A DNA stretch of 64,000 bases from Mesorhizobium neociceri (GCF_013520985.1 NZ_JACDTY010000023.1:1-64000), one strand, 5' to 3'; counted from the first letter of the stretch, positions 33,295 through 41,725 are shown. The notes: generated by a model from the sequence alone, not told the origin. Numbers and translations are program-made.

Positions 33295-34101
33295 ATGTCT
33301 ACTCCTTCCAAAGGGATCGCAGTCATCACAGGCGCCTCTTCGGGAATCGGCGCGATATACGCCGACAGGCTCGCACGCCGCGGCTACGACCTCATCCTGG
33401 TTGCGCGCAGCCAGAAAAAACTCGACGAGGTGGCGGGACGCATTGCCGGCGCGACTGGCCGCGCCGTCAACGTCATTGCCGCGGATCTCAACGACAGAAC
33501 CGACCTGAAGCGGATCGAAACGCTGCTCGCCACCGAGCCGGGCATCACCATGTTGGTCAACAATGCCGGCATCGGTTCGGTCGCCCCATTGCTGGAGGCC
33601 GATGTCGACGCGATGGAGCGGATGGTCGCGCTGAATGTGACCGCCCTCACCCGCCTCACCTACGCTGCAGCGCCATCCTTTGTAGCGCGTGGCGGAGGGG
33701 CGATCATCAACGTCGCGTCGATCGTTGCCATCCGGCCAGAATCCCTGAACGGCGTCTATGGCGGCACGAAAGCCTTTGTTCTGGCGTTCAGCCTGTCGCT
33801 CTTCAAGGAGCTGGCCGCCAGCAACGTGCGCATCCAGGCCGTGCTGCCGGGCGCCACCGCCACCGATTTCTGGGACCTCTCCGGCAGGCCGCTCGAAAAC
33901 CTTCCAAGCGCGATCCTGATGTCCGCCGAGGACATGGTCGACGCTGCGCTTGCCGGTTTCGACCAGGGTGAGCTGGTGACCATTCCCGCATTGCCCGACG
34001 CCGCCGACTGGGACGCCTACGAAGCGGCACGTCAGAACCTCTTCCCCAACCTGTCCAATCGCCTTCCTGCAGCACGATACGGCGTTGCCGCCGCAGCCTG
34101 A
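33295..34101 (+). CDS. Short-chain dehydrogenase/reductase
   Basis: The 268-residue classical SDR has the cofactor loop TGASSGIG (about 13-20), NNAG (about 90), a Ser in INVASIVA and the catalytic Tyr/Lys in VYGGTKAF (about 155-159). Asp/Arg residues after beta-2 (VARSQKK) suggest NADP. As the second gene after an epoxide hydrolase it could oxidise the diol or reduce a carbonyl product. ATG at 33295 follows GGAG. Confidence 0.9.
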   Translation: MSTPSKGIAVITGASSGIGAIYADRLARRGYDLILVARSQKKLDEVAGRIAGATGRAVNVIAADLNDRTDLKRIETLLATEPGITMLVNNAGIGSVAPLLEADVDAMERMVALNVTALTRLTYAAAPSFVARGGGAIINVASIVAIRPESLNGVYGGTKAFVLAFSLSLFKELAASNVRIQAVLPGATATDFWDLSGRPLENLPSAILMSAEDMVDAALAGFDQGELVTIPALPDAADWDAYEAARQNLFPNLSNRLPAARYGVAAAA

Positions 34102-34153
34102 CCCAGCTCCGAAATTTTCTCCCAATCATCCTCGAAAACCGAAAGGAACGACC

Positions 34154-34591
34154 ATGTCACAAGCAGCAACGGCCCCGCAGGGCGAGAAGCTCGTGTATAC
34201 AGGAAGGGCTCACACGCAAGGCGGCCGCGATCATGGCATCGCCCGCAGCGACGACGGCCAGCTCGAAGTCAAGTTCTCGCCGCCCGGCTCCGGACGGCCT
34301 GGCACCAACCCCGAGCAGATGCTGGCGGCCGGCTGGTCGGCCTGCTTCGAAGGTGCGCTCGACATCGTGGCGCGCAAGCGCAGGGTGACGCTCGCCTCGG
34401 ACCCGACCATCGACGCCGAAGTGGACCTGAACCATGGCGGCGACGGCTTTTTCCTGCGCGCGCGCCTCAACGTGAGCCTGCCTGGCGTCGAGCGGGATGT
34501 CGCGCAAGCCCTTGTCGAGGAAGCGCACCAGATCTGCCCCTATTCCAAGGCGTTGAGCAAAAGCATCGACGTGACTGTCAGTCTAGTCTGA
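34154..34591 (+). CDS. ohr: Ohr/OsmC-type organic hydroperoxide reductase
   Basis: The 145-residue protein has the two reactive cysteines of the Ohr branch: WSACFEGALD (about 60) and HQICPYSKAL (about 124). It starts with the typical LVYTGRAHTQGGRDH. It reduces organic hydroperoxides with lipoyl or thiol donors, a sensible partner for enzymes that handle oxidised hydrophobic substrates. ATG at 34154 has AAAGGA seven bases upstream; the longer frame has none. No MarR-type OhrR gene is nearby, so regulation is probably by the island motif at 31769. Confidence 0.9.
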   Translation: MSQAATAPQGEKLVYTGRAHTQGGRDHGIARSDDGQLEVKFSPPGSGRPGTNPEQMLAAGWSACFEGALDIVARKRRVTLASDPTIDAEVDLNHGGDGFFLRARLNVSLPGVERDVAQALVEEAHQICPYSKALSKSIDVTVSLV

Positions 34592-34668
34592 CGCGGCCGT
34601 TGGCACTAGCATCAGCGACCGGTGCTCACGAAACGCCGGTCAGACTGAAAATGTGGGAGGCATCCGCC

Positions 34669-35727
34669 ATGGACACGGACAAGACACCCGCAACCGTCGA
34701 TTTTCGTCGGCGCCATCTGATCGGCGCCACGGCGATGACGTTGGCCGCCGCCGAGCTGGGGCTGATCGCGTCGGCCAAGGCTGCGGCCGCCACGACGGAT
34801 CCGGTAAAGGCAGCCAACATGAGCAATAGTTTCCCCCCGTTGAAGCAGGTTGATGCCGGGGCGCTTAGCGTCAGCTATGCCGAAATGGGTCCGGTCGACG
34901 GCACGCCGGTTATCCTGCTTCACGGCTGGCCCTATGACATCCACACCTATGTCGATGCCACGCATTTGCTGGCTTCGAGCGGTTGTCGCGTCATCGTTCC
35001 CTATCTGCGTGGCTATGGCCCGACCCGCTTCCTGTCCGATACGACGGCGCGCAACGGCCAGCAGTCCGTCATCGCCTCCGATATCATCGCCCTGATGGAA
35101 GCCCTTGCGATAGACAAGGCGGTTATCGGCGGTTGTGACTGGGGCGCCCGGACGGCGAACATCGTCGCGGCACTCTGGCCGGAACGCTGCAAGGCGCTGG
35201 TCTCGGCGAGCGGCTATTTGATCGGCAACCAGCAGATCGGCAAGCAGCCGCTGCCGCCGAAAGCCGAGTTGCAGTGGTGGTACCAGTACTATTTCAGCAC
35301 CGAGCGCGGTCGCGCCGGCTACGAGAAATACCGGCGCGACTTCGCCAGGCTCATCTGGCAGATCGCGTCGCCACAGTGGAACTTCGACGACGCCACTTTC
35401 GAGCGCAGTGCCCCCGCCTTCGACAATCCCGACCACGTCGACATCGTCATCCACAACTATCGCTGGCGGCTCGGCCTCGCCGAAGGCGAAGCGAAGTACG
35501 ACGCACTTGAAAGGCAACTTGCGCAGGCGCCGGTTATCACCGTTCCTACAATCACGCTCGAGGGCGACGCCAACGGCGCGCCGCACACTGATGCCACCGC
35601 GTATGCGAAAAAGTTCTCGGGCAAGTATACGCATCGCGTTGTCAGCGGCGGTATCGGCCACAACCTTCCCCAGGAAGCACCTGAGGCCTTTGCCCAGGCG
35701 ATCATGGACGCAGACGCCATGAGCTAG
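34669..35727 (+). CDS. Tat-exported alpha/beta hydrolase, dehalogenase/epoxide-hydrolase type
   Basis: The 352-residue protein has a twin-arginine leader (FRRRHLIGATAMTLAAAELG, about 12-31). The core has LLHGWPYDIH (oxyanion, about 85), Asp nucleophile in IGGCDWGARTA (about 160) and catalytic His in GGIGHNLPQEAP near the end. The Asp nucleophile places it with haloalkane dehalogenases and soluble epoxide hydrolases and not with serine esterases. GGGAGG precedes ATG 34669; two earlier in-frame Mets are less likely. Last gene of the unit started at 31874. Confidence 0.88.
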   Translation: MDTDKTPATVDFRRRHLIGATAMTLAAAELGLIASAKAAAATTDPVKAANMSNSFPPLKQVDAGALSVSYAEMGPVDGTPVILLHGWPYDIHTYVDATHLLASSGCRVIVPYLRGYGPTRFLSDTTARNGQQSVIASDIIALMEALAIDKAVIGGCDWGARTANIVAALWPERCKALVSASGYLIGNQQIGKQPLPPKAELQWWYQYYFSTERGRAGYEKYRRDFARLIWQIASPQWNFDDATFERSAPAFDNPDHVDIVIHNYRWRLGLAEGEAKYDALERQLAQAPVITVPTITLEGDANGAPHTDATAYAKKFSGKYTHRVVSGGIGHNLPQEAPEAFAQAIMDADAMS

Positions 35728-35734
35728 GGCAGGG

Positions 35735-36018
35735 TCAGGGGTCGAGGTCGAACCAGGCGACAAGAAGGAAGCCGCCGACAAGACCGAGGTGTTCGAAGAA
35801 AGAGTTCGCTGCCATGAAACGCTCGTGGCGGGCGGGCAATTCCCATTAGCGTAGCGCAATAGACGTCGACATCCGCGTAAAAGCGCCCAGCGCAAGCGCG
35901 CCCTGCCAGCGGAAGAAACCGGTGAGGATCATCACGCTGGCTCCAAGTTCGAGTGCGATCACGGCGAGCGCTAAGAGCGGCGCCAGCGCCAGGCCGGATA
36001 ATGCCAAAGTATTGGATG
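35735..36018 (-). pseudogene. DoxX-family membrane protein, truncated and interrupted
   Basis: The minus strand encodes the C-terminal part of a DoxX protein: LALAPLLALAVIALELGASV, MILTGFFRWQGALALGAFT, then a TAA stop where RFWELP is expected (here R-stop-WELPARHERF). It then goes on with MAANSFFEHLGLVGGFLLVA to a TGA at 35735. The first about 35 residues are missing; the join falls at motif copy 10. The internal stop and 5' loss make it a relic. Confidence 0.75.
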
Positions 36019-36032
36019 CACCTTCGTGCAAT
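35998..36032 (+). promoter_or_regulatory. Island motif copy 10, before a 69-residue ORF
   Basis: The plus strand has GCCAAAGTATTGGATGCACC then TTCGTGCAAT. The left half and the proximal GTGCAAT block are intact and the right half (ATGCACC) is altered. It ends 70 bp before ATG 36103 and abuts the truncated end of the DoxX relic. Confidence 0.65.
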
Positions 36033-36102
36033 AGATCTACCGTCGATCTTGACCAAATGTAATCCTTGTATCCTGGTAGTAGACACGGCAGGAGATAATC
36101 TC

Positions 36103-36312
36103 ATGAAACTCCGGATTTTGATCGCGCAACTCGTCTCGGACTTCCGCGAACTCGTTGCACCTCGATACCGCCCGGAACTTCACTATATGCGCGGCCCAGG
36201 CCCAGCCTTCGACGCGCGACGGGCTGTGATGGTAGAATCGCGGCGCGTGCTGCCAGTCCTGCGCGCCCCGCTTTGCCGCCACCGGAAAAGGCATCCGCAA
36301 GATGCCGATTGA
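36103..36312 (+). CDS. Small basic protein of unknown function
   Basis: The 69-residue product starts with MKLRILIAQLVSDFRELVAP behind AGGAG at ATG 36103. It is Arg/Pro-rich with no membrane segment and no recognised domain. It stands alone 70 bp after motif copy 10. The good ribosome site and motif support translation; the second half could be a frameshifted or random extension. Confidence 0.45.
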   Translation: MKLRILIAQLVSDFRELVAPRYRPELHYMRGPGPAFDARRAVMVESRRVLPVLRAPLCRHRKRHPQDAD

Positions 36313-36688
36313 CAGCCGTGCCCAGTCTCCCGGGATAAACTACGGGGACTGAAATATGGTCTCAACAATCGCAGGGCGGCCCCTCGGGCTGCTAGTCCCC
36401 GCACTTGAAGCTTGCGTCCAAACCTTCCAGAAGCTTGCCATGAGCGGGGTTTTTCTTAATTTTGAACGTATTAATGGCGCGCTCTGTAAGTCTTGTCGGT
36501 TGCAATCGAATGACAACTCTTCATTGTTGCAACAGTACGGCTTACTCTTCGACAGATCTAGTTTAATTAACACCAGCTCACCGTCTGATTAAAACTGGGG
36601 TGGAGACTCTGAACTCTTCTGAACCGCCGTGGCCGGCGTCCCAGGTGAGACCATATCGGCCTTCGCTCACCTCCCCCTCTCGGCGCAC
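36313..36688. other. No recognisable gene
   Basis: About 375 bases, with lower GC near 36460-36600. Overlapping frames of 70-80 codons exist on both strands with no motif or good ribosome site. It marks the border between the catabolic island and the secretion region. Confidence 0.45.
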
Positions 36689-37144
36689 TCACTTGTGCGG
36701 CATGCAATAGACCCCTTCGGATTCCATCAGTACCGCGCCACCCTTCAACTCGCTCAGTGCGCCGACCCACGCTTGCGAATAAGTGCGGCTGGCATCCACG
36801 GCCGTCAGCCAAAGAACGCGATTGTCGGCCAGCTCGACTTTAACTTCCTGCTGCAAAGGGCTTGCCTGCACGGTCTGTTGATAGTGGCGTTTGATCCTGA
36901 CATTGCTGGCCGGGAACTCAGCTTCGTTGCTGCCGTAGTTCAGCACAAATCCAGTGTGGTCCTCAGCCACTGAGCAACTGCCATCACGCTCACACACGAT
37001 TTTGGCAGCGGTCTTGCAGTCCCATTTCAGTGAAGCGGGCCACATAGGATTGTCCACGTTTGATCGCGGCTTATCGCTCTGACCAGCCGTCGCCAACACT
37101 CCTGTGTTCATAATCACAGTGGCCAGAAAAAGCGCCTTGAACAC
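36689..37144 (-). CDS. Exported protein of unknown function
   Basis: The 151-residue protein has a Sec signal peptide (MFKALFLATVIMNTGVLATA, about 1-20). The mature part has paired cysteines (WDCKTAAKIVCERDGSCSV) and a C-terminal Cys (VYCMPHK), suggesting disulfides in the periplasm. No family is recognised. It lies 57 bp after another exported-protein gene in the same direction, close to a type IV secretion locus. Confidence 0.65.
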   Translation of the reverse strand: MFKALFLATVIMNTGVLATAGQSDKPRSNVDNPMWPASLKWDCKTAAKIVCERDGSCSVAEDHTGFVLNYGSNEAEFPASNVRIKRHYQQTVQASPLQQEVKVELADNRVLWLTAVDASRTYSQAWVGALSELKGGAVLMESEGVYCMPHK

Positions 37145-37201
37145 TAAAAACCTCCCTGAGTTGTGGCCCTCATAGGGTCTCGCCCTGCGTGAGCACCTGG
37201 C

Positions 37202-37801
37202 TTATGGCATGTTGAGATTGAACCAGCTTTTCTGGCGTATGCCGTTCGCGTCGTCATACTCGATGAACCAGGGCTTTTCTCGCATCGGCCGAGAGATGGT
37301 GAAGTATGTCGAGCCACTCCCAAGGGAATGCCCTCTGTCGTTGCCCGTGGTCTGGATTTCTGCCGTCACCAACTTACCTTTGATTTCGATCTGGGCCTGT
37401 CGAGATCCGTCATGATTCTGGCCGAGGCGACTATTCATGAAAGTGACGGGCAGCGTGAGCCTGTCGGACGCGATGCGGCAGAAGTTGCGTACTTGCCCCG
37501 TTCCGGGTCGATCGGAGTCATTGCCGCCAACTGCTTGCCAGCCAGGCGGGCAATCCTCATACTTCTCGAACCTCGCGGCGCTGGAGTTGGCTTGCGGACA
37601 GGTCGGCCAATCAAAACCCGGGGCTTCCATCGCCGCAATCAACTTGTAAATTGGCGGGCGGCACGAGGGGGTACCCTGCCAGTCGCCGGAAAGACATAGG
37701 AGGACCTGACAGCCCCATTCCGACGCTTTTGATTGGGATGGAAAACACGCGGCGCCCACGATGGCGACGGCACCCACCAAAAGGAATTTGAGTATGGTCA
37801 T
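37202..37801 (-). CDS. Exported Cys-rich protein linked to the secretion locus
   Basis: The 199-residue protein has a signal peptide (to about KASE, residue 28). Its Cys-rich N-terminal domain (EWGCQVLLCLSGDWQGTPSC, then FDWPTCPQ and YEDCPPGWQ) looks like proteins commonly encoded beside VirB-type secretion/conjugation loci. The second half is a beta-rich domain of unknown role. Probably periplasmic or surface-bound. It is transcribed away from the XRE regulator at 37880. Confidence 0.7.
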   Translation of the reverse strand: MTILKFLLVGAVAIVGAACFPSQSKASEWGCQVLLCLSGDWQGTPSCRPPIYKLIAAMEAPGFDWPTCPQANSSAARFEKYEDCPPGWQAVGGNDSDRPGTGQVRNFCRIASDRLTLPVTFMNSRLGQNHDGSRQAQIEIKGKLVTAEIQTTGNDRGHSLGSGSTYFTISRPMREKPWFIEYDDANGIRQKSWFNLNMP

Positions 37802-37879
37802 AGCCTTTTCCTCGCTGCGGATTTGACAGTTTACTATGGATGATCCGCGCGAAAAAGGACAGATCGAAAAGGCAGGTTT

Positions 37880-38446
37880 GTGCGACTACATCGATTTATG
37901 AAGCGAGACGACGCGGGCGTGGTCAACAACCCGTTGCGCGCCAACATTGCTCTTACGCTCGAGCGGGAAAGAGCCAAACGTGGCATATCGCATATGCACA
38001 TGGCCGAGCTGTTTCGGACCGCCGAGGGCGAAAAACTGGCCTATCGAACCTATATCCAGACCGTGCGTCAGAAAAATAATGTCACATTGACGACGCTGCA
38101 GATCATGGCAAACGGCTTGCAACTGTCTTTTGCAGCACTGCTCGCCGGCGGCAAGAAAGTTCCGGAATGGGCGCATCGGTTGGACGACAATGCGATCCGC
38201 AAGCGGCTGGCGCACATCATCGATTTTGAGCGACAACGACGTACTTTGCACCGCTACGAGATGGCTGAGCTCATCGGCGTGGCGGAGGCGACATATATGA
38301 AATTGGAGCGCGCCAGCGGCAACATCAGCGTGGACACGATTGCCGCGATCGGCAAGTCGTTGAAACTTGATCCAGCGACCTTCCTCTTTTCCGATAAGAT
38401 CCCGCCAACAACTGACCACATGCTTCTGACGCAGCCGGAGGCGTAG
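37880..38446 (+). CDS. Double XRE-type helix-turn-helix regulator
   Basis: The 188-residue protein has two HTH segments: ERERAKRGISHMHMAELF (about 29-46) and DFERQRRTLHRYEMAELIG (about 115-133), the latter with EATYMKLERASGN. A GTG start at 37880 has a possible AGGCAGG site; ATG at 37898 is an alternative. There is no sensor domain. It is divergent from the exported-protein genes and could control them or the virB genes. Confidence 0.75.
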   Translation: MRLHRFMKRDDAGVVNNPLRANIALTLERERAKRGISHMHMAELFRTAEGEKLAYRTYIQTVRQKNNVTLTTLQIMANGLQLSFAALLAGGKKVPEWAHRLDDNAIRKRLAHIIDFERQRRTLHRYEMAELIGVAEATYMKLERASGNISVDTIAAIGKSLKLDPATFLFSDKIPPTTDHMLLTQPEA

Positions 38447-38450
38447 ATAC

Positions 38451-39716
38451 TCATTTCAGAGCTGCGGTGGAACGCACAGGAATCCTGACCTGTACGGTTG
38501 TACCGACACCTTGGGCGCTATGGATGACGAGCTTTCCGTTCAGCGTCGAGACCATCTGGGAACATGCGGTCAGTCCAAGGCCAGTATGATTTCCAGCTCG
38601 CGTTGAAAAGAAAGGGGTAGTTGCCTTTGCAACAATTGCAGGTGGCATGCCCGCGCCCTTGTCGACCACTTCTAGCACGAGATAACTGCGCGGGAGGAAT
38701 GGTTGTCGTTTGAGTGTCGCGGAGATGAGTACTCGTGCGTTTCTGGCGCCGGAAAACGCGGCTAGAGCGTTTTCGATCAGCTCATTGACCACCAGCCGGA
38801 AGGGAGCCGCCGGTACGGGGTGCAGACGCGCTTTAGTATCGACCAGAACTTGCACCAAATTGCTGCGATCGCGCGTGAGATCCTCAAGCAGTTGGCCGAG
38901 CGCCACGGTGCTGGAATCTTGTGGTGCATAGGCGATCTGGAGCACGCTGTTGGTGATCGATTCCAGTTCGTTGGCAGCACCGCGCGCAGCGTCAAGCATT
39001 TCAACACTAGGCTGCTTGTCTGGTTGTGCGTGCTCAAGGAAAAGACGCAAGGCTGTAACACGCGACCGGGTCATATGCGCAAACAGCGACGCGAACGAGC
39101 GCATATGCTGGTCACGGCGATTGGCTGAGGAATAGCGCTGATGGATAACGAGATAGAAGGTGGCACCGAGTCCAAGCGCTATGGCGAAAATGAACCAGTT
39201 GCGCGAGGCCGCAATGTCGATGCTGGCGGTCTGCTGCAACGTGGCGCTGTGATCAACGGTTGAGCTGGAGATCTCGTAAATTGACTGTTCAAGCTTTGCC
39301 ATGTCGGCAATGGCTTGTGTGTAGTTTTTGCGCGCCGACACAAGGGGGGCGATTTTCTGCTCGAGGGTCAGGCGAACCCCGCCCAGGAGTTCGGCGTCAC
39401 GGTTGGGAAAAAAACGGTTCAGATAGGGCAGGTTTTCCAGCTGGGCGACGTTGACGCTCACCAGCGCCATTTGCCGATCGATGTCCGCATCAAGCTTGCC
39501 CGTCGCGTCGGCAATGCGAAGATAGCCATAGACCCGTATAAGGCGCTCGCGAATCTGTGCGGCGCGCCACTGAATCTCGAAGGTCTGATTGAGGATGGCA
39601 TCCGTCTCCTGACGGTAGCGGTTCGATTGAATAAATGTCCACGCACTCAGGCCAAGGGCTGCAGCCATACCGAGATATGGCAGAACAGCGAGCAGACGGC
39701 CGTTGTAGAACTTCAT
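38451..39716 (-). CDS. Membrane sensor histidine kinase
   Basis: The 421-residue protein has a membrane helix at 9-27 (LLAVLPYLGMAAALGLSAW), a periplasmic four-helix-like sensor of about 160 residues, and a second helix near 195-212 (WFIFAIALGLGATFYLVI). The ATPase domain has NELIENALAAF, DKGAGMPP and HTGLGLTACSQMVS. There is no classic HisKA H-E-N motif; FAHMTRSRVTALRLF may hold the phospho-His. ATG at 39716 overlaps the upstream stop by 4 bases (ATGA), so it is coupled to the molybdopterin-domain gene. Its partner is probably the regulator at 40955. Confidence 0.82.
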   Translation of the reverse strand: MKFYNGRLLAVLPYLGMAAALGLSAWTFIQSNRYRQETDAILNQTFEIQWRAAQIRERLIRVYGYLRIADATGKLDADIDRQMALVSVNVAQLENLPYLNRFFPNRDAELLGGVRLTLEQKIAPLVSARKNYTQAIADMAKLEQSIYEISSSTVDHSATLQQTASIDIAASRNWFIFAIALGLGATFYLVIHQRYSSANRRDQHMRSFASLFAHMTRSRVTALRLFLEHAQPDKQPSVEMLDAARGAANELESITNSVLQIAYAPQDSSTVALGQLLEDLTRDRSNLVQVLVDTKARLHPVPAAPFRLVVNELIENALAAFSGARNARVLISATLKRQPFLPRSYLVLEVVDKGAGMPPAIVAKATTPFFSTRAGNHTGLGLTACSQMVSTLNGKLVIHSAQGVGTTVQVRIPVRSTAALK

Positions 39717-40258
39717 TGCGTGGCGCGCAGGATGACTGGGAAAAACACCCAGATCGAGTTTCTTGCGGGAACGTAGGAAGCGGGCAACTGGTCGAAGGGC
39801 CAAACAATGAAGATGGGCCCTTTCTCCACCATGCTGATCGGGCGGAACTCCTGGCCCGACGGGCAGAGCGAGCTGGCCTTGTCGGTCTCGTTGCAACGGC
39901 GCTCGACTGCCAGGATCGGATTATAAGACCGGATTTCGTCAATACGAATATCGGAAACGAAGTTGTCAAAGGCGACGACTTTCACCTCCTGCGCGACGGT
40001 TACTCCGGCCTTGGCAAGCACGTTTGCAAGCAGTGGCCCACGATATTCGATTTTCTCGTTGTCGCCCGTCCAGGGGGTTCGCGTGTCATAGGTCTGTTGC
40101 GGAAACTCTGCCCGCAGCTGCTTTACCGAAAAGACCGCGACAGTCTTTCCGCTGGCCTCTTGGACCGACACTTGGTTGGGATCGAGGGGAATTTCCTCAG
40201 CGGCGCTGGCGAGCGGGAGGACCAAGGTGAATATGACGGCGAGAGCATTACGCAACAT
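39713..40258 (-). CDS. Exported protein with a sulfite-oxidase/molybdopterin-like domain
   Basis: The 181-residue protein has a signal peptide (LAVIFTLVLPLASAAEE). The domain resembles the oxidoreductase molybdopterin-binding fold in truncated form: TPWTGDNEKIEYRGPLLANV, VVAFDNFVSDIRIDEIR, and GPIFIVWPFDQLP. The Cys that ligates Mo in true enzymes is not at the expected place, so it probably binds a ligand and signals to the kinase it overlaps (ATGA). ATG 40258 overlaps the FkbM gene by 11 bases. Confidence 0.7.
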   Translation of the reverse strand: MLRNALAVIFTLVLPLASAAEEIPLDPNQVSVQEASGKTVAVFSVKQLRAEFPQQTYDTRTPWTGDNEKIEYRGPLLANVLAKAGVTVAQEVKVVAFDNFVSDIRIDEIRSYNPILAVERRCNETDKASSLCPSGQEFRPISMVEKGPIFIVWPFDQLPASYVPARNSIWVFFPVILRATQ

Positions 40259-40949
40259 CTTCGACATCCTCGTATTCGCGGGGTCCATCGTTCTTGGCGA
40301 AGAGCACGCATGGCCCTCGGGAGCCCCGCGGATCGTAGGCAAATCCCTTTTCTGCCAGCGCAAGCGTGATGTTGCGGATGCCGTCAAGGCCATAGAGATG
40401 GTCGTGCAGCTCAAGAAAGATGCGCTCGACGCCTGGCAACTCGGCATCCTGCAGAAGCTCTTTCTCACTACCTTCAATGTCCATGACGAGGGCATTTATT
40501 CGATGATCGGTGATGAAACGATCAATATTGGCCGAGACGATCGAAAGTTCGCGCTCGTAGGGTCCCTGGTCTTTGTCCGTGGAAGACATCCAAAGGTCGC
40601 GGCGAACGTAGAAGGTGAAGGATCGCGGCGGACCTGCTGTGAGGAGACCTTGGGAATATTTGACATTGTCGAGATCGTTGGCCGCTATCACACGCTTGGC
40701 TAGTTCCGCTGTTGCGGGATTTGCTTCAAAAGCCCACACCTGAACGTCGGGGATTTTCGCGATCAGTGCGGTGATGATGCCGATGCCGGACCCCAGCTCC
40801 AGTACGCGATCGCGCGCCTTGACCGCCCTGAAGATCCACTTCGCTTCCTTTGCTTCATAGCTCTGGCTTTGAAGCGCTCGCCAGATGACCGGCGAAACAT
40901 CCTGCGGTTCGACGGGAACCTTGATCCCATGTACGGTTAGAGAGGCCAT
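40248..40949 (-). CDS. FkbM-family methyltransferase
   Basis: The 233-residue protein has the SAM-binding motif VLELGSGIGIITALIAKI (about 50-67), an acidic turn WAFEANPAT, and the FkbM block NALVMDIEGSEKELLQ followed by IFLELHDHLYG. It methylates a small molecule or sugar. Its presence between a response regulator and a sensor pair is unexpected. A GTG start at 40958 overlapping the regulator stop is the alternative. Confidence 0.82.
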   Translation of the reverse strand: MASLTVHGIKVPVEPQDVSPVIWRALQSQSYEAKEAKWIFRAVKARDRVLELGSGIGIITALIAKIPDVQVWAFEANPATAELAKRVIAANDLDNVKYSQGLLTAGPPRSFTFYVRRDLWMSSTDKDQGPYERELSIVSANIDRFITDHRINALVMDIEGSEKELLQDAELPGVERIFLELHDHLYGLDGIRNITLALAEKGFAYDPRGSRGPCVLFAKNDGPREYEDVEDVA

Positions 40950-40954
40950 CGCGA

Positions 40955-41584
40955 TCACAGTCCCTGTGGAAGAGGATGGCCTTGCCGCATGAGCTTGGCG
41001 CGAGCTTGCTTGTAGTATTTTTCGGCCGAGCCGGCATCGATGGCGAGCCGGTCGGCCATGAGCGAAAAGATCTCCTTGCGTTTCACGCCGGGTGCGCGGT
41101 GCGCCATCATGTCGATGGCCTCCTGTTCGCGCGGTGTGAGGACGGAAAAGCGGTAATCGGGCTTGGTCATGACAGCCCGCGACAGGCGCAAGGAGAATCC
41201 CTTTGTGGAAATGTCGTCCAGTACGTCGCTGAACACGCCGGGCGCAAGGCCGGTCTTGCCGAGATAGGCGGCGGCGCCGATTCGCCGGAAACCATCTGCC
41301 TCGGAGCGGTTATCGGAACCGGTGACGACAATATGGATGGCACTGGGTGAAGCCTCGATGATCCTATCGACGACAGCGACGCGATCGCCTTGTGAGGTGG
41401 GATCAAAACCGGGCAAGCCAGGATCGATCACGACAATGTCGAAATGGTTGTTTTGAAGTTCTACGGTCGCGATGTTCAGCGTTTCGGCGCCCAGAACGAC
41501 GCATTCTTCGAAGCTTGCTTGCACTTCGTTCATCAGTGCCAGACGCATAAGCGTCTGGTCTTCGACCACCAGGGCACGAAACAT
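40955..41584 (-). CDS. LuxR-type response regulator
   Basis: The 209-residue protein has a receiver (VVEDQTLMRLALM, phospho-Asp in IVVIDPGLPGFDP, about 53, Lys in YLGKTGLAP) and an HTH (SVLTPREQEAIDMMAHRAPG, then KRKEIFSLMADRLAIDAGSA) at 145-205. The HTH is longer and atypical, with an insert before the recognition helix. It is the first gene of the minus-strand operon regulator-FkbM-molybdopterin domain-kinase. A 28-bp palindrome lies 62 bp upstream. Confidence 0.82.
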   Translation of the reverse strand: MFRALVVEDQTLMRLALMNEVQASFEECVVLGAETLNIATVELQNNHFDIVVIDPGLPGFDPTSQGDRVAVVDRIIEASPSAIHIVVTGSDNRSEADGFRRIGAAAYLGKTGLAPGVFSDVLDDISTKGFSLRLSRAVMTKPDYRFSVLTPREQEAIDMMAHRAPGVKRKEIFSLMADRLAIDAGSAEKYYKQARAKLMRQGHPLPQGL

Positions 41585-41645
41585 CAGAAGCCAATCCTTC
41601 TACGCAGGCGCCCCCCGCCCCCTGTCTTTCAGAATTGGTCGCTTC

Positions 41646-41673
41646 AAAATAGGGATGGTGCCATCCCTATTTT
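41646..41673. promoter_or_regulatory. 28-bp near-perfect palindrome in a divergent promoter region
   Basis: Arms AAAATAGGGATGG and CCATCCCTATTTT are separated by TG. It lies between the regulator start (41584, minus) and the ORF at 41726 (plus). As it is followed by one more T it could act as a terminator, but its place between divergent starts favours an operator for the nearby regulator. Confidence 0.6.
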
Positions 41674-41725
41674 TCCTCGCCTCCACGCTATCTGTGTCTG
41701 ACCGATGTAAGCCAGGAGCAACACG

